Below, one piece after another: positions 1 through 6,803 of a DNA stretch of 13,333 nt. The translations under genes were made by a program, and so were the position numbers. Each line of letters opens with the position of its first letter. The first letter of the stretch is position 1. Source of the DNA: Alitiscatomonas aceti (GTDB taxonomy: Bacteria > Bacillota > Clostridia > Lachnospirales > Lachnospiraceae); the NCBI RefSeq assembly GCF_025567195.1, contig NZ_JAOQJF010000053.1, positions 1 to 13,333 on the forward strand, given 5' to 3'. The notes under the pieces were generated by a model. It searched no databases. It had not been told where the DNA came from and saw only the letters and a list, made by a program, of their open reading frames with translations.

Positions 1-1
1 T

Positions 2-2314
2 CAGAAAATGTACCTTGAAGAATATGCCCGTCAGCACGGCATGAGAAATATCCGGCATTTTTCGGACGATGGGTACAGCGGTACGAACTTCAATCGTCCC
101 GGCTTTAACGCCCTTCTGGAAGAAATTGAAGCAGGTCATGTGGCTGTCCTGATCGTAAAGGATTTAAGTCGTTTTGGCAGAAACTACCTGCAAGTCGGTT
201 ACTATACCGAGGTTGTTTTCCCGAAAAAGGGCATCCGGTTTATCGCCATCAACAACAGCGTGGACAGCGCAGCCCCCTCAGACAATGACCTTACCCCGTT
301 TTTGAACATCATGAATGAGTGGTATGCGAAAGATACCAGCAACAAAATCAAGGCGGTATTCAAAGCCCGGATGAAGAACGGCATGAGGTGCAGCGGCTCT
401 ATCCCCTATGGCTACAAGCGCACCAAAGAGGACAAGCAGCAGCTGCTCGTGGATGAACCGGCTGCCGAGGTTGTCAGGAAAATCTTCCGTCTGGCTTGTC
501 AGGGCATTGGAGTAACTACCATTGCCGAAATGCTGTCAGCGGAAAAGATACTAATACCGTCCGCTCATGCCGCCAAGTATTTTCCTGAAAATTGCAGACA
601 TAGCGAGGTTGCAGACCCTTACCGCTGGAGTGCAACCACCGTAGGGTACATTCTGGACAGGCAGGAATATCTGGGACATACGGTGCTGGGCAAATCTATC
701 TGCGAGAATTTCAAAACGAAGCAGCGCAGAGCCGCCACAGCCGATGAACTGATGATTTTCCCCGATACCCATGAAGCCATCATTGAACAGGACACATGGG
801 ATATTGCCCATAAACTGCGGTTGCAGAAGCGTCCGAAAGCAGCCAACGGAACCTATACCCACCGTCTGTCCGGCTTGATTTACTGTGCAGACTGCGGCGC
901 AAGGATGAATTTTTGCAGCCCGGACAGGGTGAAAAGCGGAAAACGGTTTGATTCAGATTCAGCTTTTCAGTGCGGAAATTATCGGAATACTGCCGGTCAA
1001 TGTGTATCCCATTTTGTCAAAACATCGGTTCTGGAAGCGGTAATTTTACAGGCAATCCAAGTGGTCAGCAAATATGCCCTTGAAAATGAAGCCGAGTTTG
1101 TTTCCCATCTCAAAAGCATCTGGAATGAAAACCAGAGCAAGAACACAGACAGCGGACAGCGGGAACTGGAAGAAGCCAGAAAGCGCATGGCAGAGCTGGA
1201 CACCATGATCCAAAACCTGTACGAAAGCTCCGTAAAAGGTGTGCTGCCGGAACGACAGGCGCAGCGCATGATTCAGCAGTATGATGAAGAACAAATCCTT
1301 CTGGAACGGCGGGTACAGGAGCTGGAAAGCCAGATTCAGCAGGAAACCGTAAAGAAGGCGGATACTGAGCGTTTTCTGGCACTGGTCAGGAAATACCGTG
1401 ACTGTACAGAACTGACCGATGCCATGCTCTACTCTTTCATCGACCGGGTGGAAGTTCACGAAGCAACTGGTGGGCGCACCATCTACCGCCAGCAGAACAT
1501 CGACATCCACTTTAATTTCATCGGCAGCTACTACCCGCCTGTTGAAACTGTGTCCGAAGAAGAACGGATTGCCGCCATAGATGCGGAGCAAAAACGGAAG
1601 AAGAAGGAAAAAGGCAGACGAGCCAATGAACGCAGGAAACAGAAAATAGAAGCTCTACGGCTGGCATCAGAAGCCGGTGATCCGGAAGCCATTGCCCAAT
1701 ATGAACAGCATTTGAGCAAACTGCGGGAGCGAAACCAGAAGTACCGCCAGAAGGTTCGGGAAGCCAGAGAAGCTGACCCGGAATATCTCCGGCAGCTGGA
1801 TGAAAAAGAGCGTATCCGTCAGGAAAGGCTGCTGGAAACCGAGCGTAAGCGTATAGAACGAGCCACCCGGAAAAAGAAGCTGTCACGAGCAGAGCTGAAA
1901 GAAAAAGTCAAAACTGACCCGGAAGCTGCCGAGCAATGGGCGGCAATGAAAGCCAAAGAAGCCGAAGCCCGGCAGCGCAAAAAGGAGCGTGAAGAAGCCC
2001 GGATAGCGTCAGACCCGGAGTATGCGGCTATGATAGCAGGGCGTAAGGCTGAATATACCCGCACACGGACAGCCAAACGCAAGGCTGAACACGATGCACT
2101 GGTTGAGCTTGCCAGGACTGACCCGGAAGCTGCCCGGCAGTTGGCTGAAAAGCGGAAATACCAGAGCGAAGCAACCACAAAATCCCGTCAGAAAATGAAA
2201 GCGGCGGCAGAAGCCGGTGATCCCGATGGTATCAGGCGTTATGAAGCCTACCTTGCCATGCGCAGGGAGGATTATCATAAAAAGAACCAAAGTAAGGAGG
2301 AAATTTCAGCATGA
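2..2314 (+). CDS. Large serine recombinase (TndX/TnpX type), N-terminus outside window, with repeat-rich C-terminal tail
   Basis: Site-specific recombinase expected to excise and integrate the element. The reading frame is open from the first bases, and the catalytic Ser segment of the family (Y-x-R-x-S) is absent, so the gene starts before the window; the ATG at 8 is internal. Residues counted from that ATG: resolvase core with DDGYSGTNFNRP (21-31) and the conserved arginine block KDLSRFGRN (51-59); recombinase domain about 150-270; zinc ribbon with C293, C296, C322, C332; coiled coil about 380-455; DUF4368-like region about 455-515. TndX-type enzymes usually end about there. This one continues for some 250 Lys/Arg/Glu/Ala-rich residues with six DPE/DPD-centred repeats. 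The stop overlaps the tnpV start (ATGA, 2311-2314), indicating translational coupling. Confidence 0.95.
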   Translation, partial: QKMYLEEYARQHGMRNIRHFSDDGYSGTNFNRPGFNALLEEIEAGHVAVLIVKDLSRFGRNYLQVGYYTEVVFPKKGIRFIAINNSVDSAAPSDNDLTPFLNIMNEWYAKDTSNKIKAVFKARMKNGMRCSGSIPYGYKRTKEDKQQLLVDEPAAEVVRKIFRLACQGIGVTTIAEMLSAEKILIPSAHAAKYFPENCRHSEVADPYRWSATTVGYILDRQEYLGHTVLGKSICENFKTKQRRAATADELMIFPDTHEAIIEQDTWDIAHKLRLQKRPKAANGTYTHRLSGLIYCADCGARMNFCSPDRVKSGKRFDSDSAFQCGNYRNTAGQCVSHFVKTSVLEAVILQAIQVVSKYALENEAEFVSHLKSIWNENQSKNTDSGQRELEEARKRMAELDTMIQNLYESSVKGVLPERQAQRMIQQYDEEQILLERRVQELESQIQQETVKKADTERFLALVRKYRDCTELTDAMLYSFIDRVEVHEATGGRTIYRQQNIDIHFNFIGSYYPPVETVSEEERIAAIDAEQKRKKKEKGRRANERRKQKIEALRLASEAGDPEAIAQYEQHLSKLRERNQKYRQKVREAREADPEYLRQLDEKERIRQERLLETERKRIERATRKKKLSRAELKEKVKTDPEAAEQWAAMKAKEAEARQRKKEREEARIASDPEYAAMIAGRKAEYTRTRTAKRKAEHDALVELARTDPEAARQLAEKRKYQSEATTKSRQKMKAAAEAGDPDGIRRYEAYLAMRREDYHKKNQSKEEISA

Positions 2315-2688
2315 AAGAGTTAAAACCGAGAATCCACGAAAACGGCATGGACTATGTGCTGGTGGGCGATTACTATGTGCCGGATTTGAAGCTGCCGGAG
2401 GAACACCGCCCCATTGGTCACTGGGGACGGCTGCACCAGTCCTATCTGAAACAGTTTCGCCCGATGGTTTACAGTGACCTGCTTTTGTCCGGCAAGCTCC
2501 ACACTGTCCTTGCCGATCTGAACGAACAGGCAACGGACAGGCTAAATCTGATGATCCGTCAGATGGCAGAAGCCGAGGGTGTGACCGAAGCCATGAAAGC
2601 TGAAAATCAGATGTTGTGGGTGCAATCCATGAACTCTATCCGCAGCCGGGCTGAGGAAATCATCAAGGCAGAGTTAATCTACTGCTGA
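2311..2688 (+). CDS. tnpV: TnpV family transposon-encoded protein
   Basis: 125-aa protein recognised as TnpV, the small protein encoded beside the recombinase in Tn4451-like elements; its role is unproven, possibly accessory to excision. Family-typical blocks are GDYYVPDLKLPEE (19-31), RPIGHWGRLHQSYLKQ (33-48), a YSDLLLSGKLH stretch (54-64) and a C-terminal helix ending in AEEIIKAELIY. The N-terminal part is rich in aromatic residues and the rest looks helical. The start ATG sits in an ATGA overlap with the recombinase stop, and an AAGGAGG ribosome binding site lies upstream inside the recombinase gene. It is the second gene of the recombinase operon. No truncation is seen. Confidence 0.85.
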   Translation: MKELKPRIHENGMDYVLVGDYYVPDLKLPEEHRPIGHWGRLHQSYLKQFRPMVYSDLLLSGKLHTVLADLNEQATDRLNLMIRQMAEAEGVTEAMKAENQMLWVQSMNSIRSRAEEIIKAELIYC

Positions 2689-2702
2689 AGGGAGGTGGTG
2701 TC

Positions 2703-2978
2703 ATGATTTTGGAAGAAATGTACAGCGGGAGGTTTTATCCATGTGAAACAGTTGTCCCTACATCGGAAGTATACCGCAAGGCGGTCAAAGCCTGTGAGAA
2801 ACTGATGGAGCAGCTGTCCCAGCGGCTCAGTAAAGAGGACTATGAGCTGGTGAAGGAACTCCGGGCGCAGACAGCAATCGCCCAATGTGAAGAAAGCGAA
2901 AGCCACTTCAAATACGGCTTTTCCGCTGGGTTGATTGTTCAGCATGAAGCCTATGAACAGGTCAATGGGGAGAAATAG
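2703..2978 (+). CDS. DUF6809-like small protein
   Basis: 91-aa protein of unknown function. It starts with ILEEMYSGRFYPCE and has a helical middle (residues about 25-60, rich in Lys, Glu and Leu) followed by ESHFKYGFSAGLIVQHE. That layout of a short aromatic N-terminus, a paired-helix core and an F-x-x-GF-x-x-G segment resembles DUF6809 proteins found in clostridial mobile elements. A strong GGGAGGTGG ribosome binding site at 2690-2698 supports the ATG at 2703. It lies 14 bases after tnpV and 2 bases before the next gene, so it is co-transcribed with them. The family assignment is from memory of the pattern and is moderate; that the gene is real is more certain. Confidence 0.75.
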   Translation: MILEEMYSGRFYPCETVVPTSEVYRKAVKACEKLMEQLSQRLSKEDYELVKELRAQTAIAQCEESESHFKYGFSAGLIVQHEAYEQVNGEK

Positions 2979-2980
2979 CC

Positions 2981-3268
2981 ATGTTTCTGATAAAGCTGTT
3001 GGTATTGCCGCTGGTGGCAGTTGTGACCCTGATTCAATGGGTGGCAATCTTCCTGACTTCCTTTTCTGCTATCATTTTTGACCTGCTGGCAGGAATGATC
3101 TTCATGATTACGCTTGCAGGGCTGCTGTTCGGTGTGTGTACCGGCATGGAAGCATTGAAAATGCTGGCAGTCAGCTTTGCAATCTTCAGCATCCACCAGA
3201 TAGCGGAATGGCTGATTGAAAGAATTGTAGACATAAACTACGGACTGCGTGATTTTATCAAGTCCTGA
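2981..3268 (+). CDS. CD1845-like small integral membrane protein
   Basis: 95-aa very hydrophobic protein with about three membrane segments (roughly residues 4-28, 33-55 and 59-80), ending in a polar tail ERIVDINYGLRDFIKS. This profile, especially the ending AEWLI-E-x(5)-NYGLRDFI-S, matches CD1845 family proteins of Clostridioides conjugative and mobilizable elements. Their function is unknown. Location is predicted to be the cytoplasmic membrane. The ribosome binding site GGGGAGA (2967-2973) is embedded in the end of the preceding gene and the intergenic gap is 2 bases, so translation is probably coupled. A terminator follows 24 bases after the stop, making this the last gene of the recombinase operon. 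Confidence 0.8.
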   Translation: MFLIKLLVLPLVAVVTLIQWVAIFLTSFSAIIFDLLAGMIFMITLAGLLFGVCTGMEALKMLAVSFAIFSIHQIAEWLIERIVDINYGLRDFIKS

Positions 3269-3291
3269 CCCGACAATTTCATATCGTTCAC

Positions 3292-3338
3292 AAAGCGACA
3301 GGTATTCCTATGGGAACTATCTGCCGCTTTTATTTTTA
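3292..3338 (+). terminator. Rho-independent terminator after the recombinase operon
   Basis: An imperfect stem pairs AAAGCG at 3292-3297 with CGCTTT at 3325-3330, continues through CAG/CTG, and closes with TTCC/GGAA at the tip. A run TTTTATTTTT follows at 3329-3338. The hairpin sits between the CD1845-like gene and the ribosome binding site (AAGGAGG, 3347-3353) of the next gene, so it would end or attenuate the recombinase operon transcript. Confidence 0.7.
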
Positions 3339-3361
3339 TCAACTTCAAGGAGGACTATTTT

Positions 3362-3655
3362 ATGAAAATGAGCATTGGTGAAAAGAAAATCCTGTTTGTC
3401 TTTGGCTGCCCCAACCGTGAAGCAACGGTGGATCGTCTGTATCAGGTGGCAGACCTGATTCCCGACCCTACCGGAAGGAAAGCTGTGGAAGCTCTGGCTG
3501 ACAAGCTGGACGGCGAGGGCGTAGAAAAGTGGTATCGCTGCTTCTTCTACAATATGAAGTTGGAGATGGAAGCCTATTACCGGCACAAGGCTATTTTGAA
3601 TCGCATCGTGGGCGGCAGTATGGAGGTTGACAATGACGAGATTGACGAAGGTTGA
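3362..3655 (+). CDS. Conserved mobile-element protein of unknown function (97 aa)
   Basis: 97-aa acidic protein, function not recognised. It begins with a short segment (KMSIGEKKILFVFGCPNREAT) followed by predicted helices with EALADKLDGEGVEKWYRCFFYNMKLEME. No catalytic motif, signal peptide or membrane segment is visible. The start at 3362 has a strong AAGGAGG ribosome binding site 8 bases upstream; a second in-frame ATG at 3368 is possible but less well spaced. The end overlaps the start of the next gene by 23 bases, indicating translational coupling. Position and codon use match the backbone, not the AT-rich cargo downstream, so it is probably an element maintenance or regulatory gene. Confidence 0.75.
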   Translation: MKMSIGEKKILFVFGCPNREATVDRLYQVADLIPDPTGRKAVEALADKLDGEGVEKWYRCFFYNMKLEMEAYYRHKAILNRIVGGSMEVDNDEIDEG

Positions 3656-3923
3656 GAAAGAAACCATCATCCTGTTCAACGAGGGAGAAAGCACTGCCAG
3701 CATCTACACCTACAATGCCGGGCTGAAAAAGCGGCTGGCAGCGTTCAGCAAAAAGTATCCTGACCTGTGCCAGCTGGAAAAGCCGGAGCATCTGGGCGGC
3801 GTGTCCTATCTGATCGACAAGTCCCGGCTGTCCATCCGCTTGCAGCCGCCGTACAGCGAAGAACGCAGGCAGAAAGCCAGCCAGTACGCCCGGCAAAATG
3901 GTTTCAGCGGTAAGGCGAAGTAA
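3633..3923 (+). CDS. Conserved mobile-element protein of unknown function (96 aa)
   Basis: 96-aa basic protein without a recognised family. It opens with TRLTKVEKETIILFNEGE, a pattern common to small proteins of clostridial elements, then has AGLKKRLAAFSKKYP and a C-terminal ERRQKASQYARQNGF, suggesting an RNA- or DNA-binding small protein, which is inference only. The ATG at 3633 is chosen over the TTG at 3627 because GGAGG at 3622-3626 then sits at the normal 6-base distance. The start is embedded in the end of the preceding gene (23-base overlap). It is the last backbone gene before a strong hairpin and the AT-rich cargo. Confidence 0.75.
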   Translation: MTRLTKVEKETIILFNEGESTASIYTYNAGLKKRLAAFSKKYPDLCQLEKPEHLGGVSYLIDKSRLSIRLQPPYSEERRQKASQYARQNGFSGKAK

Positions 3924-3989
3924 TGTAGCGATAAGGGGCGATTTGCGGTCAGAATGTCGGGTCTGCACCCGATGTTCTGACTGCTACAT
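3923..3989 (+). repeat. Long perfect hairpin at the backbone/cargo junction
   Basis: Bases 3945-3962 pair with 3967-3984 over 18 consecutive positions (three G-T wobbles) around a 4-base loop. An outer arm, ATGTA at 3923-3927 with TACAT at 3985-3989, encloses an asymmetric stretch. There is no U-tract after it, so it is not a standard intrinsic terminator. It follows directly on a stop codon and precedes the AT-rich R-M cargo. It could be an RNA 3' end stabiliser, a factor-dependent terminator or a protein binding site. The wobble pairs suggest it is kept as RNA structure. Confidence 0.7.
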
Positions 3990-4063
3990 ATTGCCAAAGT
4001 ACAAATAAACCTATCAAGTTTAAATCACACAAGTCGCTTAATATGTAAACATTCTTATGTATC

Positions 4064-4092
4064 TTGAAAAAGCGCTATAAAAGCGCTATAAT
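4064..4092 (+). promoter_or_regulatory. Sigma-A type promoter of the R-M operon
   Basis: TTGAAA at 4064-4069 and TATAAT at 4087-4092 are separated by 17 bases, an almost consensus vegetative promoter. Transcription would start near 4099, about 30 bases before the methyltransferase ATG, which has AAAGGAG at 4116-4122. The region from 3990 to 4063 is AT-rich with no other feature recognised. Confidence 0.8.
4071..4087 (+). promoter_or_regulatory. Twin AGCGCT palindromes inside the R-M promoter
   Basis: AGCGCT occurs at 4071-4076 and again at 4082-4087, 11 bases apart, about one helical turn. The first lies in the spacer and the second abuts and overlaps the first base of the -10 box. Two identical palindromes on one DNA face between -35 and -10 look like an operator. 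They might also be methylation targets if the adjacent methyltransferase recognises this sequence, which cannot be read from the protein. Confidence 0.5.
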
Positions 4093-4130
4093 ATTTAGGC
4101 TGTATTCTTACACAGAAAGGAGCTTGGTAC

Positions 4131-5153
4131 ATGGACTGGAATAGTTTCAGATTCATTGACCTATTCGCTGGAATTGGCGGAATAAGATTGGGATTTGAAT
4201 CTGTTGGCGGTCACTGTGTGTTTTCATCAGAATTTGACGAGGATGCTTGTAAAACATACGAAGCAAATTTTGGGGAACATCCATCTGGTGATATAACAAA
4301 AATAGATGCAAAAGACATTCCCGATTTTGAAATTCTTTTGGGTGGATTTCCTTGTCAGGCGTTCTCAATAATTGGAAAAAAAGAGGGATTTGCAAATGAA
4401 ACTTGTGGAACACTTTTCTTTGATATAGAAAGAATATTGAAAGAAAAACAACCTCCGGCTTTCATGCTTGAAAATGTAAGAAATTTGACGGCACATGATA
4501 ATGGAAATACATTCAGAATAATCAAGGAACATCTTGAAAAATTAGGATATCATGTTTATGCGAAAGTTCTGAACGCCTTAGATTATGGTGTGCCGCAGAA
4601 AAGAGAACGAATTATTATTGTTGGCTTCATTGATGATGTTGAATTTTCTTTTCCAGAGCCAATTTCAGAATCAGAGAAAACCACTCTTGCAGATATTTTG
4701 GAAGATAATGTGGATAAAAAATATTATGTGCGAGATGCCATTCGTGAATCTCGTATTGAACGATTGAAAGATAAAAACTATCCAAAGCCGTATATATCTC
4801 ATGAAAATATGGCAGGATCTATCACTCCACATCCTTATTCATCAGCACTGAGAGCTGGTGCATCTGCAAATTATATCTTAATAAATGATGAGCGCAGACC
4901 AACTGAGCGTGAGTTACTAAGAATACAAGGATTTCCAGATGATTTCAAAATTGTTGTTCCGTATGGAAAAATTAAAAAGCAGACCGGAAACTCTGTAGCT
5001 GTACCTGTAATAAAAGCTGTTGCACGAGAAATGATTGCGGCATTAAAGAATTTTCACGAAAACGGAGGAGTAAAAGATGGAAAATCGACCAAGATTGAGG
5101 GATTCCAAACATCTCACAACACAGACTCTATACCCGCTAAATGTGTTTCCTGA
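4131..5153 (+). CDS. DNA (cytosine-5) methyltransferase of a type II R-M system
   Basis: 340-aa C5 methyltransferase that would protect the host from the adjacent endonuclease. The motifs are in canonical order: motif I FIDLFAGIGGIRLGF (8-22), binding S-adenosylmethionine; motif IV GGFPCQAFS (71-79) with catalytic Cys75; motif VI ENVRN (114-118) with Glu114; motif VIII QKRERIIIVGF (156-166); a variable target-recognition region about 185-270; motif X TGNSVAVPV near 288-296. There is no N-terminal helix-turn-helix extension of the autorepressing type. Length is normal for the family. The start follows AAAGGAG with 8-base spacing and a near-consensus promoter. The 3' end overlaps the endonuclease gene by 77 bases. 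Codon use is AT-rich compared with the backbone, pointing to acquired cargo. The recognition sequence cannot be predicted by eye. Confidence 0.95.
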   Translation: MDWNSFRFIDLFAGIGGIRLGFESVGGHCVFSSEFDEDACKTYEANFGEHPSGDITKIDAKDIPDFEILLGGFPCQAFSIIGKKEGFANETCGTLFFDIERILKEKQPPAFMLENVRNLTAHDNGNTFRIIKEHLEKLGYHVYAKVLNALDYGVPQKRERIIIVGFIDDVEFSFPEPISESEKTTLADILEDNVDKKYYVRDAIRESRIERLKDKNYPKPYISHENMAGSITPHPYSSALRAGASANYILINDERRPTERELLRIQGFPDDFKIVVPYGKIKKQTGNSVAVPVIKAVAREMIAALKNFHENGGVKDGKSTKIEGFQTSHNTDSIPAKCVS

Positions 5154-5814
5154 AGAATTAGTAAATAAGATTGGTGGTTATCTCATTTACTTGATTTACA
5201 TAGGAAGAAAAGATGTTTCTGGAAACGATTGGGGAGATGCTTTTGCAGATGCAATAAATGGCACACATCTGGATTCACCTGTTGGTATTGCAGATGTTGT
5301 TCTGGATAAGAATTGCTGGTCTGTAAAAACTGTAAAAGTTAAGGATCCTTTCGCAAGCACAAGCGTTAGACTAATAAGTGGAAGGTGCTCGCCTGATTAT
5401 TCCTATGGGATAACCGATCCTCACAAGGATATACAAAAAACAGGTGAAGCTGTTCTTAATATCTGGAATGAGCGAATCAATATTGCTACTGACCATTATA
5501 GCCGTGTAAGAACAGCTGTTTTGGTCAGAAGCTATGATTTGCTTTCCTACAGATTATTTGAAGAAGAAACTACAAGGTATAGAACAACTGATTACCATTG
5601 GAAAGTTAATAGCAATGGTAATTTGATAGGATTAGATCACAACGGGAAAATATGTTTTACATGGCAACCACATGGATCACAGTTCACAATCCATACAGAA
5701 GTTCCGAAAGAAGCTGTGAAATTTCAAGTGAAGCAACCGCCAACATTGAGAAAAAATGATGTTCTTAAGGGAATCAATTTTGATGAAAGTTGGGTTACCA
5801 TCTTTAAAGATTGA
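5077..5814 (+). CDS. Probable type II restriction endonuclease
   Basis: 245-aa protein placed directly after the methyltransferase. It is probably the cognate endonuclease; the assignment rests mainly on context. A candidate PD-(D/E)xK-like core is GIADVVLDKNCWSVKTVK (70-87): Asp73 on one strand and Lys84 or Lys87 on the next, with Ser replacing the usual acidic residue before xK. Asp56 and Asp58/Asp65 in the preceding helix might complete the site. No HNH, GIY-YIG or phospholipase-D motif is seen. The ATG at 5077 is well supported by GGAGGAG at 5064-5070, inside the methyltransferase gene; the 77-base overlap is long and would tie endonuclease translation to the methyltransferase transcript. 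No controller (C) protein gene is present. The fold and target are unverified. Confidence 0.75.
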   Translation: MENRPRLRDSKHLTTQTLYPLNVFPEELVNKIGGYLIYLIYIGRKDVSGNDWGDAFADAINGTHLDSPVGIADVVLDKNCWSVKTVKVKDPFASTSVRLISGRCSPDYSYGITDPHKDIQKTGEAVLNIWNERINIATDHYSRVRTAVLVRSYDLLSYRLFEEETTRYRTTDYHWKVNSNGNLIGLDHNGKICFTWQPHGSQFTIHTEVPKEAVKFQVKQPPTLRKNDVLKGINFDESWVTIFKD

Positions 5815-5828
5815 TGGAGGTTGTCAAT

Positions 5829-6134
5829 ATGCGCAAAGAGGAATTCAAAGAGTGGCTGTCAACAAGAATTAAGAAAAAACCAACAAGTGATTGTATGAGC
5901 AGATGCAAAGCAGTTGAAATTGCTTTACACACTGATTTGGATGCGGAATATGCTCTTGATAAAGGGAAAAGATTATTACAAAAAATGCAATACTCTATCT
6001 CTGATGAAAGAAAGCAAAAAGCGGCACCTACAGAATTTCACTTTAAAGATAATGCAAATATTAGATACCGTATGGCAAATTTGAGATCCGCAGTGAATAA
6101 ATACTTTGAGTTTTGTAAAGAGAATATTGCATAA
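5829..6134 (+). CDS. Small helical protein at the end of the R-M operon, possible stand-alone DNA-binding domain
   Basis: 101-aa protein beginning MRKEEFKEWLSTRIKK. The ATG at 5829 is preferred over upstream TTG (5811) and ATG (5814) because GGAGG at 5816-5820 is 8 bases before it; the start lies 14 bases after the endonuclease stop. The sequence is helical throughout: an FKEWL opening, SRCKAVEIAL, a middle KGKRLLQKMQYS, and an end MANLRSAVNKYFEFCKEN. This order (FkeWL, a recurring sequence-of-helices core, then LR-AV-KY-F) resembles the N-terminal DNA-binding domain fused to several restriction endonucleases, and also the core-binding domain of tyrosine recombinases. Here it stands alone. 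It could assist target binding or regulate the operon. The similarity is by pattern only. Confidence 0.7.
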   Translation: MRKEEFKEWLSTRIKKKPTSDCMSRCKAVEIALHTDLDAEYALDKGKRLLQKMQYSISDERKQKAAPTEFHFKDNANIRYRMANLRSAVNKYFEFCKENIA

Positions 6135-6137
6135 GCT

Positions 6138-6172
6138 GAAAGGCGACCAACTCCAACGAGTGGTCGCCTTTC
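6138..6172 (+). terminator. Hairpin ending the R-M operon
   Basis: GAAAGGCGACCA at 6138-6149 pairs perfectly with TGGTCGCCTTTC at 6161-6172 around an 11-base loop. It starts 4 bases after the stop of the 101-aa gene. No T-run directly follows; a run of six T is 13 bases further on (6185-6190). Likely the operon terminator. It closely resembles the hairpin at 7396-7429. Confidence 0.65.
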
Positions 6173-6287
6173 AAAGCAACAAGCTTTTTTATAATAATAT
6201 GAACAAACTACGACGCAGTAGAGATGAACAGAAAATGAATCTTCGAGAAAGTTTCGACAAACAAAGGGATTTGCTGCGACAGAAGTA

Positions 6288-6316
6288 TTGAAAAATACGC
6301 AAGGCAGTGGTATAAT
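6288..6316 (+). promoter_or_regulatory. Sigma-A type promoter for the small-gene cassette
   Basis: TTGAAA at 6288-6293 and TATAAT at 6311-6316 with a 17-base spacer. The predicted start near 6323 is about 24 bases before the GTG start at 6347, which has AAAGGAGG at 6331-6338. The segment 6173-6287 upstream holds nothing else that can be supported. Confidence 0.8.
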
Positions 6317-6346
6317 GGAAAACGGAACAGAAAGGAGGCGAGCAAA

Positions 6347-6730
6347 GTGATTGATTTGACGAATTTTAAGGCGTTTGATTTCAACGAAGGATTGCCTTAT
6401 GTGTCTATCACAAACAATGGACTTACATTTAACAAGTCGGTTATTATGAAGATGAGCTATCCGGCATATGTCAGATTGCTGATAAACGAGAGCGACAAAC
6501 AAATGGCGATTCAAGTCTGTGATGAAAAAGACGAAAGATCAGTGCAATTCTTTAGAGAAAAAGCCAACGGAGTATTGTCTGTCAGATTAAACTCCAAAGA
6601 CTTAATCAGTACGATTGAAAGGATTTGTGAGTGGGATCTAAAGAAGGCATCGTATCGTGTTAACGGCATCCTCGTTCCAGAAGCATCATTGATGCTGTTT
6701 AATTTTTCCGATGCTGTTACAATGGCTTAA
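6347..6730 (+). CDS. Conserved hypothetical protein (127 aa), first gene of small-gene cassette
   Basis: 127-aa soluble protein with a GTG start fixed by AAAGGAGG 8 bases upstream and a near-consensus promoter. Function not recognised. Visible features: an N-terminal FKAFDFNEGLPYVSITNNGLTFNKSVI, the conserved-looking stretch YPAYVRLLINESDKQMAIQ, a middle VRLNSKDLISTIERICEWDL, then YRVNGILVPEASLMLF at the end. The alternating hydrophobic pattern suggests a mainly beta fold with a C-terminal alpha/beta part. Similar proteins seem common in gut Clostridia, but this is from memory and cannot be checked here. It has its own promoter and is separated from the R-M operon by a hairpin, so it is a distinct unit. 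No membrane segment or catalytic motif is visible. Confidence 0.8.
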   Translation: MIDLTNFKAFDFNEGLPYVSITNNGLTFNKSVIMKMSYPAYVRLLINESDKQMAIQVCDEKDERSVQFFREKANGVLSVRLNSKDLISTIERICEWDLKKASYRVNGILVPEASLMLFNFSDAVTMA

Positions 6731-6751
6731 GCTCGCCGAACCCCTGTTTCC

Positions 6752-6795
6752 AAAAAAAAGAGCTTATATGAGGGCTCAATCTCATATAAGCTCTT
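6752..6795 (-). terminator. Intrinsic terminator oriented to the minus strand
   Basis: A perfect 15-bp stem (6758-6772 with 6781-6795, 8-base loop) is preceded on the + strand by a run of A (6752-6759). Read on the minus strand this is a stem followed by eight T: a textbook intrinsic terminator for leftward transcripts. On the + strand no T-run follows. It lies 21 bases after the 127-aa gene. No minus-strand gene was found that it would serve. Confidence 0.7.
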
Positions 6796-6803
6796 CGAGA
6801 AGA

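Noticed and set aside
2..120. Recombinase possibly inactive because the catalytic serine is missing
   Set aside because: The reading frame is open to the window edge, so the missing part is simply outside the window, not deleted.
1046..1591. 181-codon open frame on the minus strand
   Set aside because: Lies fully inside the recombinase gene; Cys/Phe/Leu-rich product typical of an antisense shadow.
2217..2477. Open frame across the recombinase/tnpV junction
   Set aside because: Overlaps two recognised genes in a different frame and has no family features.
6199..6291. Possible 30-aa gene starting MNKLRRSRDEQ
   Set aside because: No Shine-Dalgarno sequence and no clear promoter; its end overlaps the -35 box of the next promoter. 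Too weak to list as a gene.
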